Shown piece after piece: positions 35,585 to 43,609 of a stretch of 64,000 nucleotides of DNA. Each line of letters starts with the position of its first letter. Position 1 is the first letter of the stretch. Both the position numbers and the translations under genes were made by a program. Under the pieces are notes generated by a model, which saw nothing but the letters and a program-made list of their open reading frames with translations, was not told where the DNA came from and did no database searches. Location of the stretch: the NCBI GenBank assembly GCA_021323655.1, contig JAJPKO010000037.1, forward strand, positions 62,001 through 126,000, given 5' to 3'. The stretch comes from Acidobacteriaceae bacterium (lineage in GTDB: Bacteria > Acidobacteriota > Terriglobia > Terriglobales > Acidobacteriaceae).

Positions 35585-37012
35585 TTAACTTTTGCTTTCT
35601 TTCTCCCGCGCCCGCACTTTAAACCAGATTGGAGAGCCTTCGAATCCGAAGGCTTTTCTTATCTGGTTTTCAAGAAAGCGCTCAAAAGAGAAGTGCAGCT
35701 TCAAGTCTCGGTTGGTGAAGAGGATGAAAGTCGGGGGCGCCACGGCTGCCTGAGTCATGTAGTAAATCCGCATCTTCTTCGCCAGAGGCACCCCTGCGCG
35801 TTCGAAATCTACACGCTCCAGAAACTTGTTCATCTGGCTGGTGGAAATGCGCTTGCGCCGCTCTTTCGCCACGCGAATCACAGTATCCAGAACGCGAGAG
35901 ACATTGGATCCTGTGGCAGCCGAGATAAAGACTATAGGTGCGTAGCTAAGATATTTGAGAGCATTCCGCACCTGCTGCTCAAAGATCTGCTTCTGGGCCG
36001 GCGGCTTGCCGTCCGTTCGGTTGGTCGTAACGAGGTCCCACTTATTGATGACAATCACCACTGAGCGCCCGCTCTCATGCGCGTAACCGCCAATTGTGGC
36101 GTCAGAAGCAGTCACTCCTTCGGTGGCGTCGATCACAAGCAGGGCCACATCGGCTGCTTCCAGATGCTTCCGGGCCATCACGACGGACAGCTTCTCCGCC
36201 ATCAGCCGCGTCTTCCCTTTTCGCCGGATGCCTGCCGTATCCACAATGCGCAGTTGCTGCCCGGCGTGCTCAATCACTTCATCCACCGCATCCCGCGTAG
36301 TGCCTGCAATAGGCGAGACAATGGCCCTTGAGGTCCCGGTCAGCGCATTCAGCAAGGTTGACTTGCCAACATTCGGGCGCCCGATGATGGCCACGCGAGT
36401 TTCCTGCTGCTGAAATTCACCATGCGTGCGGTGCAGGGATTCTTCCGGCTCGGAACCGGCCTGCTCCAGGGTTTCTTTGTGCTCTGGAAACTCGAGAACC
36501 GCAAAGACCTGGTCCAGCAGATCTCCGATGTTGTGACCGTGCTCTGCCGAAACCGGAACCAAGTTCCGGATTCCTAATTGGCGAAAGTTTTCCGCCGAGG
36601 CATCGAGGGCTTCCGTATCAATTTTGTTTACGGCCAGAAAGAGGGGCTTCCCTGTTTTGATGAGAAGCCGGGCCAGATCCAGATCAGGCGAGGCAAGCTC
36701 TGAGCGGCCATCCACCACCATTACCACCGCCTGGGCCTCTTTGAGCGCAACGCGCGCCTGGCGAAATATCTCAGACGGAATCAGTGCCTCTTCATCGGGA
36801 ATAATGCCGCCAGTATCTACCACGCGGGCGACGCGTCCGTCCCACTCCACCTCACCATAGATGCGGTCGCGGGTAATGCCCGGCTCATCACCGACAATGG
36901 AACGGCGCGAACCCGTAATGCGGTTGAACAGCGTGGATTTGCCAACATTCGGCCTGCCGATGATGGCAAAAAGCGGCGCATCCGGGACATTTTTTTGTGT
37001 CGGAGTTTTCAA
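35585..37012 (-). CDS. der: Ribosome-assembly GTPase Der (EngA)
   Basis: A 475-residue protein with two tandem GTPase domains, each with GRPNVGKST (first near residue 19, second near 212), the DTGGI and DTAGI switch motifs, NKID and NKWD, and a C-terminal KH-like domain. It is essential for 50S subunit maturation. The only in-frame start is a TTG at 37012, without a strong ribosome site. It diverges from the ABC exporter genes and converges with the CCA-type gene. Confidence 0.94.
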   Translation of the reverse strand: MKTPTQKNVPDAPLFAIIGRPNVGKSTLFNRITGSRRSIVGDEPGITRDRIYGEVEWDGRVARVVDTGGIIPDEEALIPSEIFRQARVALKEAQAVVMVVDGRSELASPDLDLARLLIKTGKPLFLAVNKIDTEALDASAENFRQLGIRNLVPVSAEHGHNIGDLLDQVFAVLEFPEHKETLEQAGSEPEESLHRTHGEFQQQETRVAIIGRPNVGKSTLLNALTGTSRAIVSPIAGTTRDAVDEVIEHAGQQLRIVDTAGIRRKGKTRLMAEKLSVVMARKHLEAADVALLVIDATEGVTASDATIGGYAHESGRSVVIVINKWDLVTTNRTDGKPPAQKQIFEQQVRNALKYLSYAPIVFISAATGSNVSRVLDTVIRVAKERRKRISTSQMNKFLERVDFERAGVPLAKKMRIYYMTQAAVAPPTFILFTNRDLKLHFSFERFLENQIRKAFGFEGSPIWFKVRAREKESKS

Positions 37013-37042
37013 TGTCAGATTCAGGGCTACTATGAAATTTTA

Positions 37043-37066
37043 CCGGAACAGGAACTCTGTTCTGGA
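37043..37066. promoter_or_regulatory. Palindrome between der and the ABC exporter
   Basis: GAACAG (37046-37051) and CTGTTC (37057-37062) are perfect arms around GAACT, and the match extends outwards with one mismatch (CCGGAACAG / CTGTTCTGG). It lies in the divergent promoter region and could bind a regulator of either side. It resembles a GAAC-N-GTTC dyad, but spacing does not fit a known SOS box. Confidence 0.35.
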
Positions 37067-37145
37067 AAGCCTATATATTTAGAACGATTTCAAGTCATTC
37101 TTCGTATACACTGGCGCCACACCTTGATGGGAGAAGTCTGCCTGC

Positions 37146-38051
37146 ATGACACCGGTCGTTGAGTTGGACCGTATCTCGAAATCCTACGAAAACAAGGTTG
37201 CTGTCCGAGACCTGAGCTTGCGCATTGATTCCGGAACCATGTTTGGACTGCTGGGACCGAATGGCGCCGGAAAAACTTCCACCATCCGCATGATGGTGGG
37301 CATCACCATGCCCGATTCGGGCAGCATAAACCTGCTGGGCAAGCCATTTGACCGCGAAGGCCTGAAGAGGGTCGGCTATCTGCCGGAAGAGCGGGGCCTT
37401 TACAAAAAGATGAAGGTCATGGACCAGCTCATTTTCATGGGCGAGCTGCGAGGGCTGGATCCTGCCGTTGCCGGACGCCGAGCGCACGACTGGTGTGAGC
37501 GGCTGCAGATTCTGGATGCGTCGGAAAAGAAGACAGAAGAGCTGTCAAAAGGCATGCAACAGAAGATCCAGTTCATTTCAACGTTGCTGCATGAGCCGCA
37601 GCTCATCATTATGGATGAACCTTTTTCCGGTCTCGATCCGGTGAACACGACGCTCCTGCAGGACGTGCTGATTGAGCTGAAGAAGGCCGGAAGGGCCATC
37701 CTGTTTTCGACTCACCGGATGGACCAGGTGGAAAAGCTCTGCGATTCTCTGTGCCTGGTGAATCGCGGTGAGGCCGTGCTGTCCGGCGGCATGCGCGAAA
37801 TCAAGTCCCGCTATGAACGGAACCGCGTCATTATCGAGTTCGAGGGCAGCGACGCGTTTCTGCAGCATCCAGCCATTGCTGAATACAAGGACTATTCCGG
37901 TTCAGTAGAAATCAGGCTGAAGCCCCATGCCGGTGCTCAGGACCTTCTGCACACCGCTGCCGCGGCGGCAAAAATCTACCGGTTTGAACTGGTCGAGCCG
38001 TCGCTGGAAGAAATCTTCATCCAGACAGTAGGAGAAAAAGTGGATGCGTGA
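37146..38051 (+). CDS. ABC transporter ATP-binding protein (NatA-like)
   Basis: A 301-residue ABC ATPase with Walker A GPNGAGKTS (about residue 38), signature LSKGMQQKIQF, Walker B LIIMDEPFSGLD and a C-terminal regulatory part after residue 225. It resembles the ATPase of NatAB sodium exporters and other ABC-2 type exporters. GGGAGAA precedes the ATG. It overlaps the permease gene by 8 bases, so the two make one exporter. The substrate is not readable. Confidence 0.9.
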   Translation: MTPVVELDRISKSYENKVAVRDLSLRIDSGTMFGLLGPNGAGKTSTIRMMVGITMPDSGSINLLGKPFDREGLKRVGYLPEERGLYKKMKVMDQLIFMGELRGLDPAVAGRRAHDWCERLQILDASEKKTEELSKGMQQKIQFISTLLHEPQLIIMDEPFSGLDPVNTTLLQDVLIELKKAGRAILFSTHRMDQVEKLCDSLCLVNRGEAVLSGGMREIKSRYERNRVIIEFEGSDAFLQHPAIAEYKDYSGSVEIRLKPHAGAQDLLHTAAAAAKIYRFELVEPSLEEIFIQTVGEKVDA

Positions 38052-39288
38052 AATCTGGTTGATTGCAAAACGCGAATATCTGGAGCAGATTCGAGGCAAG
38101 GCCTTCCGGATCACTACAATTCTGATTCCCATTACGTTTGCCATCATTTTCGGAATTTCATTCCTGGCGGGCAAGAACTCCGGTTCCAATAAGCACATTG
38201 CCATTGCCACGGCAGACCCCAGACTTGCGGACCAGATTGCAGACCAGCTGCGTGCCGATAAAGATGCGCGTATGACGGTGGATGTGGTGGCCCCTGTCTC
38301 GGCTGACACACGGCAACAGCTTGTCTCGCAGATAGACCAGAAGCATCTAGATGGATTTCTCTGGCTGGATACAGATATTGCCGGGAAAACCGATGCCCTG
38401 TATGTGGCCCGTTCTTCAGGCGATTTCGTCACTGAGTCGCGCCTGAATGATGCGGTCAACCATGCAGTGATTCGGCAACGCCTTTCTGCGCATGGCATTC
38501 CCGCCGGTGCCGTGGATGCGATCACGCGCAATGTGAAGATCAGCACCGAGCAGGTAAAGAATGGCAAGGAAGTCTCCAGCAACGCCTTTGGCACTTTCTG
38601 GGCCGCGTATGTGATGGCCTTCCTGCTTACGTTCACCCTTATGATGTATGGCATGAATGTGGGACGTGCGGTCATTCAGGAAAAGACCTCGCGCATCTTT
38701 GAAGTGATGCTCTCGGCGGTGAAGCCAACCCACATGCTTGCCGGAAAGCTTATCGGGATCGGCGCAGTCGGGCTGACCCAACTGGCAATCTGGGCAGCAG
38801 CGGGAGCGATTTTCTCCGGCTCTGCGCTTGCAGCCAGCCTGATGTCCGGCTCCATCAAAATCGCGGTTTCCTGGCAGGAGATTGTACTCTTTGGGCTCTA
38901 TTTCCTGCTTGGCTATGCACTGTACAGCACACTGTTTGCAGGACTGGCCGCCACGTGTGAAACCGAGCAGGAGTTGCAGCAGTATGCTCCGTTGGCCGCC
39001 GTTCCCGTCTGGCTCAGCTTCAGCATGATTGCATTTATTGTGAGCAATCCAAATTCGTTCTGGTCTGTGGCCATCTCCATGTTCCCGCCCTGCGCGCCCA
39101 TCGCTATGTTCCTGCGCATTGCGTCCCAGTTCCCTCCCCTATGGCAGATTGCGCTTTCTCTCGCTCTGCTGGCGCTGTCTGTCTATATCGTCACCTGGTT
39201 TTCATCACGCATTTACCGGGTTGGCATTCTGATGTACGGCAAACGCGCCACAGTGCCGGAAATGCTGCGCTGGCTGCGCTACAGCTAG
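38044..39288 (+). CDS. ABC-2 type exporter permease (NatB-like)
   Basis: A 414-residue permease with one N-terminal membrane segment (about residues 20-40), a large extracytoplasmic domain (about 45-175) and five to six C-terminal segments (about 178-395), the layout of NatB/YhaP-type ABC-2 permeases. It includes VIQEKTSRIFEVMLSAVKP, the conserved coupling region of the family. Translation is coupled to the ATPase gene. Confidence 0.9.
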   Translation: MREIWLIAKREYLEQIRGKAFRITTILIPITFAIIFGISFLAGKNSGSNKHIAIATADPRLADQIADQLRADKDARMTVDVVAPVSADTRQQLVSQIDQKHLDGFLWLDTDIAGKTDALYVARSSGDFVTESRLNDAVNHAVIRQRLSAHGIPAGAVDAITRNVKISTEQVKNGKEVSSNAFGTFWAAYVMAFLLTFTLMMYGMNVGRAVIQEKTSRIFEVMLSAVKPTHMLAGKLIGIGAVGLTQLAIWAAAGAIFSGSALAASLMSGSIKIAVSWQEIVLFGLYFLLGYALYSTLFAGLAATCETEQELQQYAPLAAVPVWLSFSMIAFIVSNPNSFWSVAISMFPPCAPIAMFLRIASQFPPLWQIALSLALLALSVYIVTWFSSRIYRVGILMYGKRATVPEMLRWLRYS

Positions 39289-39338
39289 AGTGGTTTGCCC
39301 ATTGGCACGCATCGGCATTAAGGGCCAAAGTGTGACCA

Positions 39339-40295
39339 TCACATACCTGGTGTACGCAACTCGCGCCGAAATTCGCCTGGCGTCATGCCCGTAGTCTTAC
39401 GAAAGAGTCTGCCGAAGGAAGCACTGTCTTCATATCCAATGCGATAGCAGATCTCTGACACGCTGAGACTGGTTGATTCCAACAGCGTGCGAGCAGCTCC
39501 CACGCGCTGTTCTTGTATCCATTTGCCGGGCGACAGTTTCAGCTCATCGTGGAACCTTCGCGCGAGCGTTCTCGGAGTCATATGCAAGGCACCAGCAAGA
39601 AACGGCACACTCAGCTCTGTCAGGTTGGACTGTGCCAATCTGCGAAGGCGCTTCTCAAATGAAGTCGCCCCCAGCAGAGCAGGAATTTCATACGGATCCT
39701 GTGATTCCCGCGCCGGCGGCAACACCATTTGCTTTCTTACCTGCCGCTCTTCTTTTTCAAAGCCGAGGTCGCGGAGCAGACTGCTGATCAATTCCAACCC
39801 CGCAAACGCTGCGCCGCTTGTATAGAATGGCCCATCTCGCACGAGGATGCGTTTGGGCTGCCACTTCACCAGCGGAAACTGGCTCTCTGCCTCTTTCTTC
39901 AGCCACCAGGAGATGGTTGCATTCTTTCCATTCAGCAGCCCTAGGTCCGCGAGGATGTAAGAAGCTCCACACGTTGTGGCCAGGACTGCACCCTGGCGCC
40001 GCGCTAACAGCACCAACGGTTTCGCCTGCTCTGATTGCTTCTTTAATTCGTGAATAGATTCAGAGACATTTGTAGTGATGCCCGTCAGCAGCACCAGCAC
40101 ATCCATTTTGCGGGAAGGCCGTCTTCGCGTAGGGTACAGAATTCCCGACTTTGAACGCGCACGTGAGGCGCTCGAAACGAACTCGAATGTCACCACTTCT
40201 TCCCCTCGAATTTCATTCACTGCCTGAAAAGTCTCTGCGAATGTTGAAGCGATTGCGGAGTAGAAGGCGTCGGGCAGGTGAATGACCACGTGCAT
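39339..40295 (-). CDS. GlxA-type transcriptional regulator (DJ-1/PfpI plus AraC HTH)
   Basis: A 318-residue protein: N-terminal DJ-1/PfpI-like domain (about residues 1-190, with VLATTCGASYILADLGLLNGKNATISWW) and a C-terminal AraC/XylS double HTH (about 215-315, ending ICYRIGYEDSASFGRLFRKTTGMTPGEFR). Members sense small molecules or aldehydes and control catabolic or detoxification genes. It diverges from the oxidoreductase gene across 114 bases and is the natural candidate to regulate the oxidoreductase-racemase pair, inferred from position. Confidence 0.9.
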   Translation of the reverse strand: MHVVIHLPDAFYSAIASTFAETFQAVNEIRGEEVVTFEFVSSASRARSKSGILYPTRRRPSRKMDVLVLLTGITTNVSESIHELKKQSEQAKPLVLLARRQGAVLATTCGASYILADLGLLNGKNATISWWLKKEAESQFPLVKWQPKRILVRDGPFYTSGAAFAGLELISSLLRDLGFEKEERQVRKQMVLPPARESQDPYEIPALLGATSFEKRLRRLAQSNLTELSVPFLAGALHMTPRTLARRFHDELKLSPGKWIQEQRVGAARTLLESTSLSVSEICYRIGYEDSASFGRLFRKTTGMTPGEFRRELRTPGM

Positions 40296-40409
40296 GTGGC
40301 AAGTTTGGCATAGACAACGTCACAATTGCCACTGGCGAGCTTGTCATCATCCCTCTTACGCTGTTTTCAGGTCAGATGAATGCTCTACCAGATCAGGATG
40401 GGAGAGAGT

Positions 40410-41420
40410 ATGAAGGCATGGGTTTTGCAAAACTTTGGGCTGGACAATCTCAAGATGGTTGACGTGCCGGTACCGGAGCCGGGCGATAACGAGGTATTGA
40501 TTCGGGTCAGCGCTGTGTCATTGAATTACCGCGACAAGCTAATTGTCGAAGGACTCTACAACCCTGAACTTCAATTTCCGATGACTCAGGTGGCCGACAC
40601 TGCGGGTGTAGTAGTGCAGACCGGGAAAAACGTTTCTCGCTTTCAAACAGGCGATCGCGTAATTACACACTACGCAACGAGATGGGTGGATGGGCCGCCG
40701 ACTGTAGATGAAGTTGTCCACACGCTCGGGAATACCATTCCAGGAGGTCTGGCTGAATATCTTGGGATGGATGAAAATGCGGTCGTTCATGCCCCCGACT
40801 ATCTGACAGATGATGAAGCTGCAACGTTGCCGGTGGCCGCATTGACAGCATGGCACGCGCTGAAGGAAAAAGGACGGCTCGTTTCCGGTCAAACTGTCCT
40901 CATTCAGGGAACAGGCGGTGTCTCTATCTTTGCCCTTCAGATGGCCATGGCCTTTGGAGCGAAGGTCATCGTGACATCCAGCAATGACGAGAAGCTGGAA
41001 CGAGCAAGAAATTTAGGTGCGAATAAAACCATCAACTATGTCCGGGTCCCTGATTGGCATACAGAAGTGCTGAAGATGACCGAGCAACAAGGAGTGGACC
41101 ACATTCTGGAAGTGGCTGCAGGAAAAAGCCTTCGCCAGTCTATAGAGGCGATTAAGCCCACGGGACAAATCTCCGTCATTGGCATCCTGGACGGTGTGTT
41201 GTCCGAGATACCAATATTCCGCCTGCTGCAAAAGCAGGCGTCCATCGTTGGTCTTGTTACCGGATCACGAAAAATGTTTGAAAACATGAATGCAGAACTT
41301 TCGAAGATCAAGCTTCATCCAATCCTTGATTCCGTATATAGCTTTGAGGATGCGCGTAAAGCTTACGATCGGCTCTATAAAGGGGCGTTCGGAAAGATCG
41401 TTATCAGAGTGGCTGACTAA
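40410..41420 (+). CDS. Zinc-type medium-chain alcohol dehydrogenase/quinone reductase
   Basis: A 336-residue MDR oxidoreductase with an N-terminal GroES-like fold, VADTAGVVVQTG, and a Rossmann domain containing VLIQGTGGVSIFALQMA (about residues 165-182). It lacks the usual catalytic-zinc Cys and the four-Cys structural zinc site, so it is probably zinc-independent and NADP(H)-linked. GGGAGAGAG precedes the ATG at 40410. It is followed 48 bases later by a racemase-fold gene and diverges from a GlxA-type regulator. The substrate is unknown. Confidence 0.88.
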   Translation: MKAWVLQNFGLDNLKMVDVPVPEPGDNEVLIRVSAVSLNYRDKLIVEGLYNPELQFPMTQVADTAGVVVQTGKNVSRFQTGDRVITHYATRWVDGPPTVDEVVHTLGNTIPGGLAEYLGMDENAVVHAPDYLTDDEAATLPVAALTAWHALKEKGRLVSGQTVLIQGTGGVSIFALQMAMAFGAKVIVTSSNDEKLERARNLGANKTINYVRVPDWHTEVLKMTEQQGVDHILEVAAGKSLRQSIEAIKPTGQISVIGILDGVLSEIPIFRLLQKQASIVGLVTGSRKMFENMNAELSKIKLHPILDSVYSFEDARKAYDRLYKGAFGKIVIRVAD

Positions 41421-41468
41421 ACTCACCCGAGGATGAATACGTTTTAAAACCTGAGGAGAAACAGAAGG

Positions 41469-42140
41469 ATGAAGACGCTCGGACTTGTTACTGGATTGGG
41501 TATGGGCGCCGGAATTTTTTACTACCGGCAGCTGGTGTCTGCGTATCGAGTCTTGGGCGTTCATCCGCAAATCGTCATGGTCCACGCAGATGTGCAAAAA
41601 GTGATGGACCTTGCTTTGCGGCGGGAAGTCAGCGAATTAGCAACCTACCTTCGAGGCCTGCTGGAGCAGTTGAAGAGAGGCGGTGCTGATCTCGGCTGCA
41701 TTCCTGCCTTTTCACCTCAGGTCTGCGATGCGGAATTGAAGGCAATTACTCCTCTGCCGCTCCTCAGCCCACTGGACGCAATCGTCCAGAAGGCCCAGGA
41801 GAGCAATCATCGCAGATTCGTAGTTCTGGGCGCACAAGTGACCATGGAGACCCAATTATTTGGGCGGCTGAAAGAATTCGAGATTGTCGGGCTTCCAGAG
41901 AGTGATACAGATACCGTGGCAAGCATCTACAAACTGATTGCGGAGCGGGAACATGCTACAACCGAGCAATTCAATACGGTCAGTGCGATTGCACAAAAGG
42001 CTGTGACCGTAAGCGGGGCAGATGCGGTGATACTGGCGGGCACAGATTTTTCGTTTGTCTTCAACGAAACCAATACGAACTTCCCCTGTATAGACGGGGC
42101 GCGGGCGCACATCTCTGCGCTCATCGAAGCGATGCAGTGA
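41469..42140 (+). CDS. Asp/Glu racemase-fold protein lacking both catalytic cysteines
   Basis: A 223-residue protein with the racemase-family layout (LGLVTGLGMGAGIFYYRQL at the start). The first motif, normally ADxxxIxCNTAH, reads GADLGCIPAFSPQV with Ala80 in the Cys position; the second, normally GCTE, reads AGTDF with Gly191 in the Cys position. Cysteines C77 and C86 are nearby but misaligned. Classical two-base racemase chemistry is therefore unlikely; the protein may be an isomerase or lyase variant, or a binding protein. It is probably co-transcribed with the upstream oxidoreductase. Its 3' end is 12 bases from the attachment repeat. Confidence 0.8.
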   Translation: MKTLGLVTGLGMGAGIFYYRQLVSAYRVLGVHPQIVMVHADVQKVMDLALRREVSELATYLRGLLEQLKRGGADLGCIPAFSPQVCDAELKAITPLPLLSPLDAIVQKAQESNHRRFVVLGAQVTMETQLFGRLKEFEIVGLPESDTDTVASIYKLIAEREHATTEQFNTVSAIAQKAVTVSGADAVILAGTDFSFVFNETNTNFPCIDGARAHISALIEAMQ

Positions 42141-42152
42141 TTGATTTTGCTA

Positions 42153-42197
42153 TGGTAGCGCCATCGGGGATCGAACCCGAACTCTCCGCCTTGAGAG
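42153..42197 (-). repeat. Distal attachment-like repeat (tRNA-Glu 3' fragment)
   Basis: Forty-five bases identical to the 3' part of tRNA-Glu, from within the anticodon stem-loop through the T arm, acceptor strand and CCA. Identity stops at 42198. It cannot fold as a full tRNA. Confidence 0.92.
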
Positions 42198-42307
42198 AGT
42201 GTAGAACCTCTACCCTTCAACGTTCCTTCAAGGAAACCTTGACGTGAAATGGTAGTACGAAGCGTGTTATTCCCCAATGTTTATGAGGGCTTAAACGCTA
42301 TTCCATT

Positions 42308-42324
42308 CCCTAAACCCTTTAGGG
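42308..42324. terminator. Hairpin after the 205-residue gene
   Basis: CCCTAAA (42308-42314) and TTTAGGG (42318-42324) form a perfect 7-bp stem with a CCC loop, about 30 bases beyond the stop codon of the minus-strand gene. There is no T tract. Confidence 0.35.
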
Positions 42325-42352
42325 CGGACTTCCCTATGTCCTATCCGGGTTA

Positions 42353-42360
42353 TGTCATAA
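42353..42360. repeat. TGTCATAA octamer, distal copy
   Basis: One copy of the octamer repeated three times at the other end of the element (43301-43347). It lies about 155 bases inside the distal attachment repeat and overlaps the 3' end of the 205-residue gene. It may be an arm-type recombinase site. Confidence 0.4.
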
Positions 42361-42972
42361 GGAATCCCGATTGAAGGGATGCTTCTCAAGCCATTCTTCT
42401 AAAGCCCTTGCCTTGTCATCAAGCCCCATTCCCCGGAAGATCGGAACCAAACACCCAATTGACGCAGTTCCCGAAGTCACAAGTAGTTCAATGACCATCT
42501 CATCCGAATAGTTGGGGCCAACGTTGCCATCATCTCGAAACTGACGGCCTAGCTGTTCCAGACCTGAGTGTGTGTATCCGTTCAATGTTGCCCAATGGTC
42601 TGCAAAACTCTGAAGCCAACCGCCAGCCCCATACTTGTTGTCAAGTTCAGTAGCCATCGGCCTGAATCGTGGAAAAGGTTCTTCGCCCTTCTGCCCAATT
42701 GCATTCACTTGTTCATCGGTTGCAATCAAGTTCACCCACAATCCACGAAACGCAGTCTCAATTTGTGATCGCAACAACGCGAAAGCTGACGCTGGCAAAT
42801 GCTGACTGATTAAGCTATGAATCGCTTGGTGATGACCCATTGCAATTAAAACGTATGCCCACACAAGGTCATGGCGTGGACTTGATGGCAGGTTCGCACC
42901 ATGCAGTTGCGACAATATAACGTCCAATGCGCCCTTGTTGTAATCCAGTGCTTCATCAATTGTGTTTGCCAT
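42355..42972 (-). CDS. 205-residue helical protein of unknown function in the tRNA-Glu element
   Basis: A mostly alpha-helical soluble protein with no signal peptide or membrane segment. The stretch LLRSQIETAFRGLWVN (about residues 66-81) gives an L-x-R-x-x-x-E-x-x-x-R-G-x-W pattern that I associate, from memory, with uncharacterised families such as DUF6988 and DUF5677; this needs a profile search. No nuclease or kinase motif is visible. AAGGAAT precedes the ATG, and a 51-codon ORF ends 13 bases upstream on the same strand. As the only substantial gene in the element it is a candidate cargo function such as phage defence, but nothing in the sequence proves this. Confidence 0.7.
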   Translation of the reverse strand: MANTIDEALDYNKGALDVILSQLHGANLPSSPRHDLVWAYVLIAMGHHQAIHSLISQHLPASAFALLRSQIETAFRGLWVNLIATDEQVNAIGQKGEEPFPRFRPMATELDNKYGAGGWLQSFADHWATLNGYTHSGLEQLGRQFRDDGNVGPNYSDEMVIELLVTSGTASIGCLVPIFRGMGLDDKARALEEWLEKHPFNRDSL

Positions 42973-42985
42973 AGCGTTTATTCCT

Positions 42986-43141
42986 TCAACGCACCACGCG
43001 GTATACTGCCGTAAACATCAAGCCTGTACGATCACGATTGATGCCTACAATGTTCTGTGGCTCTTGCCCCTCACACTGCTTTGCCGCTTCAGCAGCCGCA
43101 ATGGTTCCTGCTGGCAGCCCTAGCATTTCGGACGTCCGCAT
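42986..43141 (-). CDS. 51-residue small protein upstream of the 205-residue gene
   Basis: On the minus strand an ATG at 43141-43139 is preceded by AAGGTGG (43157-43151) at 9-base spacing and runs 51 codons to TGA (42988-42986), ending 13 bases before the next gene. The N-terminal half is Ala-rich (AGTIAAAEAAKQ) and the C-terminal half contains GINRDRTGL. I know no family for it. Organisation and ribosome site fit a two-gene operon with the 205-residue protein. It could also be the remnant of a longer gene, because an overlapping frame starts at the ATG near 43203. Confidence 0.45.
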   Translation of the reverse strand: MRTSEMLGLPAGTIAAAEAAKQCEGQEPQNIVGINRDRTGLMFTAVYRVVR

Positions 43142-43300
43142 CTGCTGATACCACCTTGGGTATGTGGATTAGCTTTCCAACGTCCAGATTGTCTTTGTCC
43201 ATGACTTCCACATTGTAGGGGCTTATTCAGGAAGAGGAACGCAGAAAAACCCCCGAAAGACGCAGCTATGAGCAACGCTACCAGCCTATAACATTCCCAT

Positions 43301-43347
43301 TGTCATAAAAATATTGGTACGGCTGTTTGTCATAAAGAATGTCATAA
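43301..43347 (+). repeat. Three TGTCATAA octamers near the tRNA-proximal end
   Basis: TGTCATAA occurs at 43301-43308, 43328-43335 and 43340-43347, all in the same orientation, 68-114 bases from the tRNA-Glu repeat. A fourth copy lies near the other end at 42353. Direct repeats of this size flanking a core site are typical of arm-type binding sites for tyrosine recombinases or their directionality factors; this is inference. Confidence 0.5.
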
Positions 43348-43357
43348 TGCAGTGACA

Positions 43358-43379
43358 AACAACGTTAGCAGCCGTTGTT
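43358..43379. repeat. Inverted repeat next to the tRNA-proximal attachment site
   Basis: AACAACG (43358-43364) and CGTTGTT (43373-43379) are perfect 7-base arms with an 8-base loop, 36 bases from the repeat that forms the tRNA-Glu 3' end. Confidence 0.45.
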
Positions 43380-43414
43380 AGGGCTGTTAACTTATTGATT
43401 TTATTTCCTAAACT

Positions 43415-43491
<77 letters not shown>

Positions 43492-43609
43492 AGGAGGAAT
43501 GTCGTCGGCGTGGGCACTGCCGACTCATCTCATTCTAGCAGAAGAACCTCCGCTCCGCGAAGCGGCTCTGGCGTGAATCATTCGTCACAGGTAAGGCATC
43601 ATTCAAAAC

